Shown: positions 1 through 8,977 of the stretch, piece by piece
Numbering within the stretch: position 1 is the stretch's first letter
Layout of the letters: each line of letters opens with the position of its first letter
NCBI GenBank assembly: GCA_946496115.1
Contig: CAMMFK010000013.1
Location: 1-23,542, forward strand
Direction: 5' to 3'
Length of the DNA stretch: 23,542 bases
Origin: an uncultured Clostridium sp.
GTDB taxonomy: Bacteria; Bacillota; Clostridia; TANB77; CAG-508
Made by a program: the position numbers and the translations under genes
Notes under the pieces: model-generated
What the model saw: the letters and a program-made list of their open reading frames with translations, nothing else
What the model was told of the DNA's origin: nothing
The model's database searches: none

Positions 1-160
1 ATTTGTGTACATTTATATCATCTATATTTTCTGTATAAATATTTCCTCCTATATGTTGACGTTTTTCTACTACTAAACACTTTTTTCCTCTTTTATTTGC
101 TTCATATGCAAATATTGATCCAAATAAACCTGAGCCTACTATTAAATAATCATATTTCAT
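1..160 (-). CDS. glf: UDP-galactopyranose mutase, N-terminal fragment (runs off window)
   Basis: Only the first 53 codons are inside the window. The visible N-terminus has a beta strand and a dinucleotide-binding glycine motif (VGSGLFGS, about residues 8-15), then an acidic strand end and the stretch VEKRQHIGGN (about residues 32-41), which is the typical FAD-binding start of UDP-galactopyranose mutase. In this family the enzyme converts UDP-galactopyranose to UDP-galactofuranose in the cytoplasm. The ATG at 160-158 is preceded by AAAGGAG with suitable spacing. It is the last visible gene of the polysaccharide operon, 55 nt after the oxidoreductase gene, and it implies galactofuranose in the polymer. 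Other FAD-dependent amine-oxidase-like proteins share this fold, so the name rests on the short N-terminus plus context. Confidence 0.82.
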   Translation of the reverse strand, partial: MKYDYLIVGSGLFGSIFAYEANKRGKKCLVVEKRQHIGGNIYTENIDDINVHK

Positions 161-215
161 AATGTACTCCTTTTTAATATTGAACTATCAAAAATTTTTA
201 GTAAAATATTTATCA

Positions 216-1373
216 TTATTTTTTTAATATTCTTTTAGCCAAATTCTTTATTTTCCCAATTGTATTATATCCACCATATTTCTTTGCTATATAGTTAAAT
301 CCTTTATTTTTATAATCATTCCAAAAAATTTTTCTTTTATTTTGATCTACTTTTGTTGGTTCTTTTATCTGAGGGTTTTTTATTATTGCTTTTTCAATTT
401 CTTGATTAGATATTATTAGGTTATCTTTAATTTCTTCTAAGATTTTATTCCCTTTTTCTGTATTAACTATTACTAATGAAACACCCTTATTATCTGCAAA
501 TTCTGGGTTAAACAATTCAATTCCCCAAAAATCCCCAATGGTTATATCCCCTGGCCTTTCAGTATTGGTATACTTACAATTATAACATGATGGTCTAAGC
601 GCTAAATCTGTATAAAATATTCTTTTCCATGTTTGCGACAATCTTGATTTATAATCTAATTTTTCATCATTAAATCTAACCGCTTCTGTTTGATTCCAAC
701 CATTTATTTTTGATCTATGATAATATTCTGTTACCTTTTTTCCTGTTTTATTTTCTAAAAAACTTATATATTCTTTAAATAATTTAGGGCTAGGAATACC
801 GTGGCATACTATATCAACTAGTATTAATTTACTTGTATCTACATTTTGTAAATATTTAATAATACCTCCAACTTGACAAGGCGTTCCTGTGAATAATACC
901 ACTTTACCATCTTTCAAATCATTTTTTACATTTGTATATGTATCCCCTAATTCACTTTGTGAATATTTAGATCCCATCATTTTTTTTATTCCATCTATGC
1001 CATCTGCCCTTATGTGTTTAGTGTGAAAGCTTTCATCAAAAACTACTCCATAAATTGCTCCATTATTTTTTAAAACAATATTTGCAATTTCATAAAAAAT
1101 TCCTCCTGAAGTACTTTTATTTCTTACCTCAGTTGACTTGTTTTTTATTGCATAAACTTTCATTTTATTTAATCTAAAATTTAATTTATACCCTTGTTGA
1201 AAAGCACATGTTTTTTCACATAAACCACAGTTAATGCATAAATTATCATCTATTTTTGGATATAGAAACCCTTCTTCATCTTTTTCCATTTTTATTGCAT
1301 GCTTAGGACATATATTCATACAAGCAGTACAACCACAACATTCATTTTTTCTTTTCACTAAATTTATTGCCAT
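216..1373 (-). CDS. Coenzyme F420 hydrogenase/dehydrogenase beta-subunit-like iron-sulfur oxidoreductase
   Basis: This 385-residue protein starts with a two-cluster ferredoxin domain: cysteines at 12, 15, 18 and 22 followed by Pro, and cysteines at 46, 49, 52 and 56. Next comes the FrhB-type region with the family motifs TSGGIF (about 88-93), GSKYSQS (about 133-139), FTGTPCQVGG (about 160-169) and VCHGIPSPK, and a further pair of cysteines in PSCYNCKYT before GDITIGDFWG. Such proteins are commonly encoded beside polysaccharide pyruvyl transferases in polysaccharide operons. Their substrate there is not established; a redox step on a nucleotide sugar or lipid-linked sugar is only an inference. 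Its ATG overlaps the stop of the flippase gene by one base (TAATG), which points to translational coupling. The family call is firm and the reaction is unknown. Confidence 0.88.
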   Translation of the reverse strand: MAINLVKRKNECCGCTACMNICPKHAIKMEKDEEGFLYPKIDDNLCINCGLCEKTCAFQQGYKLNFRLNKMKVYAIKNKSTEVRNKSTSGGIFYEIANIVLKNNGAIYGVVFDESFHTKHIRADGIDGIKKMMGSKYSQSELGDTYTNVKNDLKDGKVVLFTGTPCQVGGIIKYLQNVDTSKLILVDIVCHGIPSPKLFKEYISFLENKTGKKVTEYYHRSKINGWNQTEAVRFNDEKLDYKSRLSQTWKRIFYTDLALRPSCYNCKYTNTERPGDITIGDFWGIELFNPEFADNKGVSLVIVNTEKGNKILEEIKDNLIISNQEIEKAIIKNPQIKEPTKVDQNKRKIFWNDYKNKGFNYIAKKYGGYNTIGKIKNLAKRILKK

Positions 1374-2884
1374 TATCTTTTTACCAGTTTTTTGATCCTT
1401 TCTAGTACAATTTTTAACTCTTTTTTATCTAAAATATAATTAATCAGAATTGTAACCACAGAAGTATATATAACTGCTATGCAAGCTTGTATAATCCATT
1501 GGACATAGCCATTTGAATTTATATTTATAATAAATACAAAAGGTAAATACATTATTATGGATAAAGCTACTACCAACAGCATCCTTTTGGCTGTATCTTT
1601 TACAGGAAGTTTTGTTACTTTTTTTGGTATAAAGATTGCTAAATCTATACATCTATATAAATTAGATAAACATGATGCAATTAAGATTCCAACTAAGCCT
1701 AATGAAGGTGCTAAAGCTATTCCGCCGATAACTATAATAGCTGCTTGTATAGAATTTTGTAATCTTGTTTCTTTATATAAACCTGCAGATATCACAAGCA
1801 TGCCTTGAGGTGTTTTTAAATTGTATAGTAAACCATTTAAAGTAAATAATATTCCTAATAATGGTTGGTTATAATTAGCATCATTTATTCCGCTTGTGTA
1901 TAAATTAATAAATGGCATAATCATAATAGCTGTAACAGTATATACAATAGTAATAATTATATAATAAGAATATTCAAATTCTTTTGAAGTTTTTTGTAGA
2001 GTTTCTTTTTGATTTCTAGCTATTACATCTCCAAAACCGGCAGATAGTCCATTTACAAAAATATTTAATACACCATTTATTCCCACAAAAACCATATTAA
2101 ATACTGTATATACACTAACATCTTGTAAAGATGTGAATATTGTTGCTATTATAACTGGAGCTCCTGATTGTACTGCTTGTAAAATTTGTAAAAATAAAGC
2201 ATCCCACCTTTTATCTAATGCCTTAATATTAGGCTTTTCATTATAATTAATATAACTATAATGTTTTTTTACATATAGCATTAATATAATGCTTCTAGCA
2301 AACAATGCAAGTATCGCAACTGCATAAACTATTGTTATATTAGCTCTTAATGCAGATAGTACAACTATAATTATCATTTGCAATACAATGTATACCGTTG
2401 AAGCATTTGATACAATATAAGTTTTTTGGTCTGCAGTTAAAATCACCCTATATTTTGCAAGTGTAAAAAATTCTAAAAATCCTTTTGCTCCTAACACGAT
2501 TATTAGTATCATTTCGGCTGTAAAAGATAAATCAGCTGTTTTTACAAAAAAAGGATAAATTATTGCCATGCCTATTACAAGGATTGTAAAAATACCTCCT
2601 GCTTGCATATAGAATTTTTTCGCAGCCGATACAATTGCACTAATTTCTTTATGGTCATCATCTGCTAGTGGTTTATACAATGAGTATACTGCAGCACCAG
2701 CAATTCCTGCTTCTACTAAGCTAAAATATGTAATAAATTGATTTGTTGATGAAATCAATCCATTCATTTCAGATCCATAAAATTGTAATAATATTCTTGG
2801 CGTAATAAAACCAACTAGCATAACTGCTATTTGATAAATTGCTGTAGCTATTGAATTATACATAAATTTCTTAGTTCTGTTCAT
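1373..2884 (-). CDS. Wzx-type oligosaccharide flippase (MOP superfamily)
   Basis: The protein has 503 residues and is strongly hydrophobic throughout, with about 12-14 predicted membrane segments, typical in length and layout for polysaccharide transporters of the MOP superfamily. The N-terminus (FMYNSIATAIYQIAVMLVGF, then ITPRILL) and the LISSTNQFITYFSLVEAGI region are characteristic of this group. By family, it would move undecaprenyl-diphosphate-linked repeat units across the cytoplasmic membrane for polymerisation by the Wzy-like protein encoded upstream in the same operon. The start ATG is preceded by AAAAGGAGAACT and lies 15 nt after the pyruvyl transferase stop. The C-terminus is basic (VLERIKKLVKR). 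The main alternative is a related exporter of teichoic-acid-like units, but the Wzy partner favours Wzx. Confidence 0.9.
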   Translation of the reverse strand: MNRTKKFMYNSIATAIYQIAVMLVGFITPRILLQFYGSEMNGLISSTNQFITYFSLVEAGIAGAAVYSLYKPLADDDHKEISAIVSAAKKFYMQAGGIFTILVIGMAIIYPFFVKTADLSFTAEMILIIVLGAKGFLEFFTLAKYRVILTADQKTYIVSNASTVYIVLQMIIIVVLSALRANITIVYAVAILALFARSIILMLYVKKHYSYINYNEKPNIKALDKRWDALFLQILQAVQSGAPVIIATIFTSLQDVSVYTVFNMVFVGINGVLNIFVNGLSAGFGDVIARNQKETLQKTSKEFEYSYYIIITIVYTVTAIMIMPFINLYTSGINDANYNQPLLGILFTLNGLLYNLKTPQGMLVISAGLYKETRLQNSIQAAIIVIGGIALAPSLGLVGILIASCLSNLYRCIDLAIFIPKKVTKLPVKDTAKRMLLVVALSIIMYLPFVFIININSNGYVQWIIQACIAVIYTSVVTILINYILDKKELKIVLERIKKLVKR

Positions 2885-2899
2885 AGTTCTCCTTTTATC

Positions 2900-4003
2900 C
2901 TAACCAATTGCATTTTCAAGCCATTTTTTTGACTTGTCCCTTTCTTCATCTAATATTTTATCAACTTTTTCATAGTCTATTGATTTATCAAATTTTTTTG
3001 TTTTAAACTCATCAAAAGAATTTATAGCTCTATCTTTTATTCCTAATGTTTCAAGTAAACTTGTTACTCTACTTCCAGTTTTCACATGAGGAATAATCCA
3101 AAATTTTTTATGGTATAAAATAGAAAATACTGTAGCATGAAATGAAGTTGCTACAACATATTCTGCATGTTTAATTAGAGAGATAAAGTCTAAAGGACCT
3201 TTTGTATATGCATTTTCTAAAATGCTATTTATGTTATTATTTCTTCTTCCTGTATGTATAATTTTATATCCAGTAATTTTTGATAAATAATTTAAAATTT
3301 TATAAAATTCTTCATTCTCTTCGACTATATAAGCAAAAATATATTTTTCATTTTTTTCTTTTATATCTATTATATATTTATCCCATTCTTCTTTTTTTAT
3401 AAGTAAAGTAGGATCCAATGTTAACGCAATTTCTTTGTTTATTAATTTTTGTATATATGTTTGTGCACTTTTTTCTCTAACAGAAATTGCATCTAGTTTA
3501 CTAATATTATTTTTATATTCTTCTATATAATCTTTATATAATGTATCTTCGCCAATGCTTGCCGCATATGATATTCTTTTTATACTTTTTTTTCCAAATT
3601 TTAATGTATAGATGTCTATATTTTTTGCAATACTATAATTCCAAACTTGGTCACTTCCTGTAATATATAAATCTAATTCAGGTGGATTATTTTTTATTTG
3701 ATTTTCATCTTTATATTCTTCTGTTAGATTTAATTTGTTATTTATAAAATTGTTAAAATTTATATATCTTTTTTTATCCTTATTATAATATATTAGATCA
3801 GCTAATAATGATCTACATATAGTAAAAATATTCTTTCTATTTACTCTAAAAATTTTATAAACATCATCTATAGCTTTATTTTTAAAATTAATTATTTTAA
3901 CATCATTCTTTTTGCTTAACAAATCTTGAAGTGCTAGTACTTGTAATACTGCACCATAATTATGTGCATTGTGGAAAGTAACAATTCCTATCTTTTTTTT
4001 CAT
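2900..4003 (-). CDS. Polysaccharide pyruvyl transferase family protein
   Basis: This 367-residue soluble protein begins IGIVTFHNAHNYGAVLQVLAL, the hallmark N-terminus of the polysaccharide pyruvyl transferase family (CsaB, WcaK, EpsO relatives). Further family signs are LYITGSDQVWN (about 133-143), RISYAASIG, VREKSA and ATSFHATVFSILY (about 288-300), where the histidine segment resembles the conserved H-rich C-lobe motif. Characterised members add a ketal-linked pyruvate from phosphoenolpyruvate to sugars of surface polymers, giving them negative charge. Uncharacterised members often sit next to FrhB-like iron-sulfur proteins, as here, and may act on other substrates. An ideal GGAGGAATCATA precedes the ATG. 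The family is secure; actual pyruvylation is inferred. Confidence 0.88.
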   Translation of the reverse strand: MKKKIGIVTFHNAHNYGAVLQVLALQDLLSKKNDVKIINFKNKAIDDVYKIFRVNRKNIFTICRSLLADLIYYNKDKKRYINFNNFINNKLNLTEEYKDENQIKNNPPELDLYITGSDQVWNYSIAKNIDIYTLKFGKKSIKRISYAASIGEDTLYKDYIEEYKNNISKLDAISVREKSAQTYIQKLINKEIALTLDPTLLIKKEEWDKYIIDIKEKNEKYIFAYIVEENEEFYKILNYLSKITGYKIIHTGRRNNNINSILENAYTKGPLDFISLIKHAEYVVATSFHATVFSILYHKKFWIIPHVKTGSRVTSLLETLGIKDRAINSFDEFKTKKFDKSIDYEKVDKILDEERDKSKKWLENAIG

Positions 4004-4047
4004 TATGATTCCTCCAGTAAATTATTAAATAAATATATTTTTATTCT

Positions 4048-5052
4048 TTATTTAGAAAATTTTCTAATTCTAAAATGATTTACTATTTTTGCAGAAAGAT
4101 ATGGACTAAATAAATACAATAAACATTTTATTTTTTCTTTTTTAGATATCTTAGCTTTCAAGCCATATATAGCGTATTTTTTGCAAATATTCTTTAACAT
4201 ATTATATTCGTTCTTATATTTTTTCTTTTCACCGCAACCAACAATTGTATTTAGACAATCACAATATGTATGCCATTTTGCGTAACAACAGGCTTTTTTT
4301 AAATTTATATTTCTTTTTTCAATTTTATTTTTTATTATCTCTTGAGCTTTGATATTATCTTTTATCAATCTTGGCTTAAGCTTAGTCATTGCACTATTTT
4401 CATTGTCCACTCGGTAATTATATATTATTTTATCTCCTACAGCAACAGCATTTGCATTTATAAAACAATCTATATTAAAAATAAAATCTTCACCATAAGC
4501 TATTGATTCTTCAAATTTGATATTGTTTTTATTAATAAGATTTCTAGAAATAAGTTTATTAAATGGTTGAACACCTATATTGTAATACAATAATTCTTCA
4601 GTAGCTTTTATCTTGTCTAGTATAATGCTTTGTTGCATTTGCTCTTTTGTTTTCTTTTCTCTTCCATATTTATCAAATTTTCTTATTCCTAAAGATACTG
4701 AAATGTCAACATTGTTATTTGTTATTAAGCCATACAAGAAAGAAATATAATTTTTTTCTATAAAATCATCTGCATCAACAAATGCTATATACTCCCCTTT
4801 AGCCAATTCCATTCCTTTATTTCTAGCTACACTTACTCCTGAATTTTCTTGTTCAACCACCCTAATTCTCTTGTCTTTTTCGGCATATTTTTTAGCTATA
4901 TCTATCGATAAATCTGTTGAACCATCATTAATTAATATTATTTCTATATTATCATAATCTTGATTAATTAAAGATTTTATGCAATCTTCTAAATAATTTT
5001 TACAATTATAAAATGGGACAATTAATGATATTAATTGGTTTGTATCTGGCAT
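4048..5052 (-). CDS. Family 2 glycosyltransferase (first of a tandem pair)
   Basis: This is a 334-residue GT-A fold glycosyltransferase. The N-terminal half has LISLIVPFYN (7-16), INDGSTD (41-47), ENSGVSVARNKG (69-80) and the metal-binding FVDADD (91-96), all standard for GT2 enzymes that use nucleotide sugars at the cytoplasmic membrane face. The C-terminal third (about 200-334) is lysine- and cysteine-rich and shows no motif I can assign. It probably determines the acceptor. Its ATG is preceded by GAAAGGAAT with a slightly long gap of about 12 nt. The gene follows a similar GT2 gene (5080-6075) after 27 nt, and the two presumably add successive sugars of one repeat unit. Donor and linkage cannot be read from the sequence. 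Confidence 0.9.
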   Translation of the reverse strand: MPDTNQLISLIVPFYNCKNYLEDCIKSLINQDYDNIEIILINDGSTDLSIDIAKKYAEKDKRIRVVEQENSGVSVARNKGMELAKGEYIAFVDADDFIEKNYISFLYGLITNNNVDISVSLGIRKFDKYGREKKTKEQMQQSIILDKIKATEELLYYNIGVQPFNKLISRNLINKNNIKFEESIAYGEDFIFNIDCFINANAVAVGDKIIYNYRVDNENSAMTKLKPRLIKDNIKAQEIIKNKIEKRNINLKKACCYAKWHTYCDCLNTIVGCGEKKKYKNEYNMLKNICKKYAIYGLKAKISKKEKIKCLLYLFSPYLSAKIVNHFRIRKFSK

Positions 5053-5079
5053 TATAAAATTATTCCTTTCAGCTCTATA

Positions 5080-6075
5080 TTAATTGTTTTCAACTTTGCT
5101 TTTGTTGCTTCTTCCTGTAAAAATAGAGTATATTTTCCAAATATATTTAAAGCAATGAAATCCAAAAATTGTTGAAATCAATCCTATTCTATCTCTTTTT
5201 GGTGTATTTTTGTCTTTTAATACTTCACTTCTATTTTTGCATATATATCCCATCAATTCTTTTTGTATCTTTTTATTTTTAACTTTAGACTTTGCAAGTT
5301 GAGTTAATGTACTTAAATAAGCATACATTAATCTTCTATTACAAGCTTTAGTTAATTCAGGATATTTTATCTTTATATATTCTGTCATTTCTTTTGTTGA
5401 AGTAATCAAATCTAATTTTTTTTCAGAAAATTTTTCATTTGAAATTGAATTATTTCTAATTATGTAATTATAAACAGGTTTTGAATATACTGCAATTTTT
5501 TCACTTTTATCTATTAATTTATATGTTGTTGCAGAATCTTCAAAAAGTCTACCTTTTGGAAACTGTATATCTTTAAATAGTTTGCTCTTGTATAATTTTC
5601 CCCATGCAGATGTATCTATTCCATCATCATATAATAACATTTCTAATATTTGTTTTGGTCTATCACAAAATTTCTTGCCTGTTGACTTATCTATAATATT
5701 TTTTTCATATATAACCTTATGAGAAGCTATAGACATATCAGCATCATATTGCTTCATAGTATTATATAATAATTCTACATAGTTTTCTTCAACATAATCA
5801 TCTGAATCAATAAAACTTATGTATTTTCCATTCGCATTATCTATGCCAACATTTCTTGCATCAGATAAGCCTCCATTTTCTTTGTTAATCAACTGTATTC
5901 GTTTATCTTTTTTTGCCAAAGTTTCACAAATGAGTTTACTATTATCTGTAGCACCATCATTAACAAGAATAATCTCTAAGTTTTTGTACGTCTGCCTTGT
6001 TATACTATTTATACATTTTTCAACATATTTCTCCACATTATATATTGGAACTATAATTGAAATTAATTCATTCAT
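5080..6075 (-). CDS. Family 2 glycosyltransferase (second of a tandem pair)
   Basis: This 331-residue GT2 enzyme carries ISIIVPIYN (5-13), VNDGATD (38-44), ENGGLSDARNVG (66-77) and FIDSDD (88-93). The middle region has SAWGKLYKSKLF and GRLFEDSATTYKL, as is usual for bacterial capsule GT2 proteins related to EpsJ/CpsJ-type enzymes. I place the start at the ATG at 6075, not at the GTG three codons upstream, because that GTG lies inside the ribosome site AAAGGTGAT. The start overlaps the last codons of the polymerase gene by 8 nt, so the two are likely translationally coupled. It is related to its downstream neighbour (4048-5052) in the N-terminal domain only, so a recent duplication is unlikely. 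The sugar transferred is unknown. Confidence 0.9.
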   Translation of the reverse strand: MNELISIIVPIYNVEKYVEKCINSITRQTYKNLEIILVNDGATDNSKLICETLAKKDKRIQLINKENGGLSDARNVGIDNANGKYISFIDSDDYVEENYVELLYNTMKQYDADMSIASHKVIYEKNIIDKSTGKKFCDRPKQILEMLLYDDGIDTSAWGKLYKSKLFKDIQFPKGRLFEDSATTYKLIDKSEKIAVYSKPVYNYIIRNNSISNEKFSEKKLDLITSTKEMTEYIKIKYPELTKACNRRLMYAYLSTLTQLAKSKVKNKKIQKELMGYICKNRSEVLKDKNTPKRDRIGLISTIFGFHCFKYIWKIYSIFTGRSNKSKVENN

Positions 6076-7396
6076 TTTTATCACCTTTGTTATCCTTGTC
6101 TTTTCTTATGCATAACATAACTAAAATAAAAGAAATTATATAAGCAGGTATTGCTGTTTGTATCCTCATAAATGATACAAAAATGCCATATATAATTAAA
6201 GCATAAATAGCAAAACTTCTTAAGTTGATATTTTTTTCAAATATTTTATAAGCTAATGAAACCAATATACCAAAAATCAGAGAAGCTATACATACAAAAG
6301 GATATCCTCCGTCAATATAAAAATAATATATAGGTGTGACAAAAGCATTTCCCACTCCATATCCAACATTTCTAAATATTTCCGCATTCAAAATACTTTG
6401 GTAAGCGTTATTATAGATTTGAGGAACCATAAAATCTAGTCCTACAGTTTGTAATGCTCTAAAAAAGTAACTATGGATTCCAAAAGTTGTTAATAGTCCA
6501 TACGTATGACTTGTTTCTTTCATTTCAGGTATCCATTCACTTAGTAAAGTTGGTGGTAGTGCAAAATACGTATATGTTTCTTTTATAAAGTTGCCTATTC
6601 CTGACCTTATTGAAGTATATCCAATTACAAATATAAATGCTATTATAATAAAAATTAATAGTATTTTAATGTATTTTTTTATTATTTCTTTAGAATTATT
6701 TTTGTTCTTGCAAAATATATAAAAAGCCAGCAAAAAGCATCCAACATAGTATATGAAACCTAATCTTCCTCCACCACTTGCAATGCTTGAAGATAGAAGC
6801 ATTATTAATGAATTTATTAATAAGGCATATTTCATTTTCTTATTTTTAGAATTAACAAAATAATAAGCTGTAATTGGTGGAACAATATTAGCAAAAGGTG
6901 TTAATATTACGCTTCTAACTAAATCTTCTAAAAAACTTCTTCTTGATAAAATTGGATTGTCTGACCCAAAAGGTTCCAAACCCCAATTACGAATTTGCCA
7001 CATAGGTGTTCCTTTTGATAATTCTTTAACTATTAAAACGCAATCTATTATATTAAATAAAATCGATAAAAAATTTAATGCAAAAAAGAGTACATAAACA
7101 ATCTTCATTTTTTTATCTTTATTGTTATTTAAATACTTAGTAAAAGCTTTCGAATCCTCTATTTTTATAAAATGACCTATCATACTCCCTACAAAGAAAA
7201 AAATTAGCATTAGAATTGTTAAAAAATACGCCTCATTTGATGGCTTATTTATATTATATAAATTCAAAGTAGACAAAAAAAGTATAAATGCCCATAATGC
7301 GAAAAAAATAGTTGTTGGCTTTATAGATTTTGTTTTTTTTATTTTTATACTTACAATTAAAAATATTACTGATATTGATGTTGCTACTATTCCCAT
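6068..7396 (-). CDS. Wzy-like O-antigen/polysaccharide polymerase
   Basis: The protein is about 442 residues and very hydrophobic, with about 11-13 predicted membrane segments and a larger extracytoplasmic stretch in the C-terminal half (about 280-350). That topology and the glycine-rich SSSIASGGGRLGF segment fit oligosaccharide repeat-unit polymerases (the O-antigen polymerase/EpsG-like group). It would join lipid-linked units on the outer face of the membrane after flipping by the Wzx protein encoded downstream. The start is uncertain: ATG at 7396 and TTG at 7402 are both in frame, and neither has a strong ribosome site, so translation probably couples to the DUF4422 gene ending at 7408. 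Sequence conservation in this family is poor, so the call rests on topology and operon position. Confidence 0.8.
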   Translation of the reverse strand: MGIVATSISVIFLIVSIKIKKTKSIKPTTIFFALWAFILFLSTLNLYNINKPSNEAYFLTILMLIFFFVGSMIGHFIKIEDSKAFTKYLNNNKDKKMKIVYVLFFALNFLSILFNIIDCVLIVKELSKGTPMWQIRNWGLEPFGSDNPILSRRSFLEDLVRSVILTPFANIVPPITAYYFVNSKNKKMKYALLINSLIMLLSSSIASGGGRLGFIYYVGCFLLAFYIFCKNKNNSKEIIKKYIKILLIFIIIAFIFVIGYTSIRSGIGNFIKETYTYFALPPTLLSEWIPEMKETSHTYGLLTTFGIHSYFFRALQTVGLDFMVPQIYNNAYQSILNAEIFRNVGYGVGNAFVTPIYYFYIDGGYPFVCIASLIFGILVSLAYKIFEKNINLRSFAIYALIIYGIFVSFMRIQTAIPAYIISFILVMLCIRKDKDNKGDKNE

Positions 7397-7407
7397 TTTC
7401 AAACATT

Positions 7408-8199
7408 CTAAAAGCTTTTATTATATTTCTTTCCTAAGAACTTTGCTTTTAGAAAACTCCTTCCTTTATTCCACCAATTTATATTTTGCATATCCATTAC
7501 TCTAATTTCTTCATATTTAATTTGATTTTTATTAATCCAAACATCTAATAAAAGCTCAGATATTCTTCCATAAAATCTAGAATGGAAAGTATTATATTTA
7601 CTTTCATCTATTCTTTTTTCTAATTCAAATAAAATATCGAATAACCATGTACAGTATTGGTCTAAAATACTTCTTTTCATAATCATCATATTAAACATAT
7701 GCGCTGAAGTTCTTTTATGTAAATTGTCAAATTCCTGCAAATATTCTGGATATTTTTCTTTAATTATATTTCTAGTTTCATCTAGTGGCTCTATATACAT
7801 TGTATGCTTATAATGATTATACAAATTTTCTATGTAATATTTTCTTTTTTTAGGTAGAATAATATCAGCTTTATCTAAAATCTTATCTGCCTCTTTTAAA
7901 GTTAATACATTTTTAAATTTCTCGTTTTCATTTTTATAGTGTTTTTCATTTAGGAAAAAATATCTTCTATAATGTACTAAACCTATATAATCATTTTTTA
8001 AGTTTTTCCACGCCCAATAAAGTCCTGTCAATTCACAAAAATAGGGATTTAAATTTGAAATATTTTCTCCTGTATAATCTTGTAAATAGTTTTCAATTTT
8101 TTCTTTTCCTGCCGATCCCACTTGTAATGGCAAATACATTTCATCGCTAGGCATTTGATATTTTTTGTGAGTTGCCACTATTACTTTTATATTTTTCAT
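7408..8199 (-). CDS. DUF4422 family glycosyltransferase-like protein
   Basis: The 263-residue protein begins IKVIVATHKKYQMP and contains LQVGSAGK (about 26-33), DYTGENISNLNPYFCELTGLY and the segment GLVHYRRYFF (about 75-84). This is the pattern of the DUF4422 family, found almost only in capsule and exopolysaccharide loci and regarded as glycosyltransferases. The C-terminal half includes SAHMFNMMIMKRSI and WLFDILFELE, also usual for the family. No signal peptide or membrane segment is visible, so it should act at the inner membrane face. It starts directly after the stop of the priming transferase gene (TAG followed by ATG) with GGAG eight bases upstream. Given glf in the operon, transfer of galactofuranose is one possible role, but nothing in the sequence proves it. 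Confidence 0.83.
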   Translation of the reverse strand: MKNIKVIVATHKKYQMPSDEMYLPLQVGSAGKEKIENYLQDYTGENISNLNPYFCELTGLYWAWKNLKNDYIGLVHYRRYFFLNEKHYKNENEKFKNVLTLKEADKILDKADIILPKKRKYYIENLYNHYKHTMYIEPLDETRNIIKEKYPEYLQEFDNLHKRTSAHMFNMMIMKRSILDQYCTWLFDILFELEKRIDESKYNTFHSRFYGRISELLLDVWINKNQIKYEEIRVMDMQNINWWNKGRSFLKAKFLGKKYNKSF

Positions 8200-8904
8200 C
8201 TATATAGCTCCATCCTTGTTTATTACTTTTGTGAAAGTTTTTATAAGTATTTTACTATCTCGTAATAAACTGCTTTTGTTTGCATATTCCAAATCCATTT
8301 TCAATCGATCTTCAAATAAAATATTGCTTCTTCCTTTAATTTGCCAAGGTCCTGTTATACCCGGCTTTACTTTGGTTATACCTATGTAATACTCTCCCAT
8401 TTCTTCTCGTTCTCTTGGAAGATAAGGTCTTGGTCCTACTAAACTCATATCTCCTTTAAGTACATTTATTAGTTGTGGAAATTCATCAAGACTAGTAGCT
8501 CTTAACACTTTTCCTACTTTAGTTATTCTTGGATCATTTTTTAGTTTTTTGTATTTTTTATATTCTTTTCGTGCTTCTTCATTATTTTCTAAATAGTCTT
8601 TAAGCTTTCCATCTGCATTTACACACATTGATCTAAATTTATACATTCTAAATTGTTTTCCATTTTTACCGATTCTAAGTTGCTCATAAAATAGTGGTCC
8701 ATCATTTTCCCTTTTTATTATTCTAATTATGCCTACAACTATTGTTATAGGAATTAATAGAATTACTCCTACTATTCCTGCAATTATATCAACAAATCTT
8801 TTAATAAATTTATAAGCAATATTTTGTTTTTTTACTTCGCCTAAAATCGGCTTAATTTCCTCGTCTTCTTGGTCTTTAAGCAATATTGCTTCATTATCTG
8901 CCAT
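8200..8904 (-). CDS. Priming sugar-1-phosphate transferase to undecaprenyl phosphate (bacterial sugar transferase family)
   Basis: This 234-residue protein belongs to the bacterial sugar transferase (WcaJ/CpsE C-terminal type) family. It has one membrane-embedded hydrophobic helix (about 34-62), then GPLFYEQLRIGKNGKQF (about 74-90), MYKFRSMCVNAD, the catalytic-region motif SLDEFPQLINVLKGDMSLVGPRP (about 137-159, carrying the Asp-Glu pair) and KVKPGITGPWQIKGRSN. It lacks the N-terminal multi-span region of long WbaP/CpsE forms, so it is a short, catalytic-domain-only version. It transfers a sugar phosphate from a UDP-sugar to undecaprenyl phosphate, starting repeat-unit assembly. A strong ribosome site (AGAAGGGGGAT) precedes the ATG. 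Galactose, glucose or an N-acetylated sugar cannot be distinguished. Confidence 0.93.
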   Translation of the reverse strand: MADNEAILLKDQEDEEIKPILGEVKKQNIAYKFIKRFVDIIAGIVGVILLIPITIVVGIIRIIKRENDGPLFYEQLRIGKNGKQFRMYKFRSMCVNADGKLKDYLENNEEARKEYKKYKKLKNDPRITKVGKVLRATSLDEFPQLINVLKGDMSLVGPRPYLPREREEMGEYYIGITKVKPGITGPWQIKGRSNILFEDRLKMDLEYANKSSLLRDSKILIKTFTKVINKDGAI

Positions 8905-8977
8905 TACTATTATCCCCCTTCTAATAGTGTTGTATATTTAAATTAAATCTTTACTATAAATATTATTTATATTTCGC

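Noticed and set aside
4048..6075. Recent tandem duplication of the two GT2 genes
   Set aside because: Only general GT2 motifs are shared; the C-terminal halves and the DNA differ.
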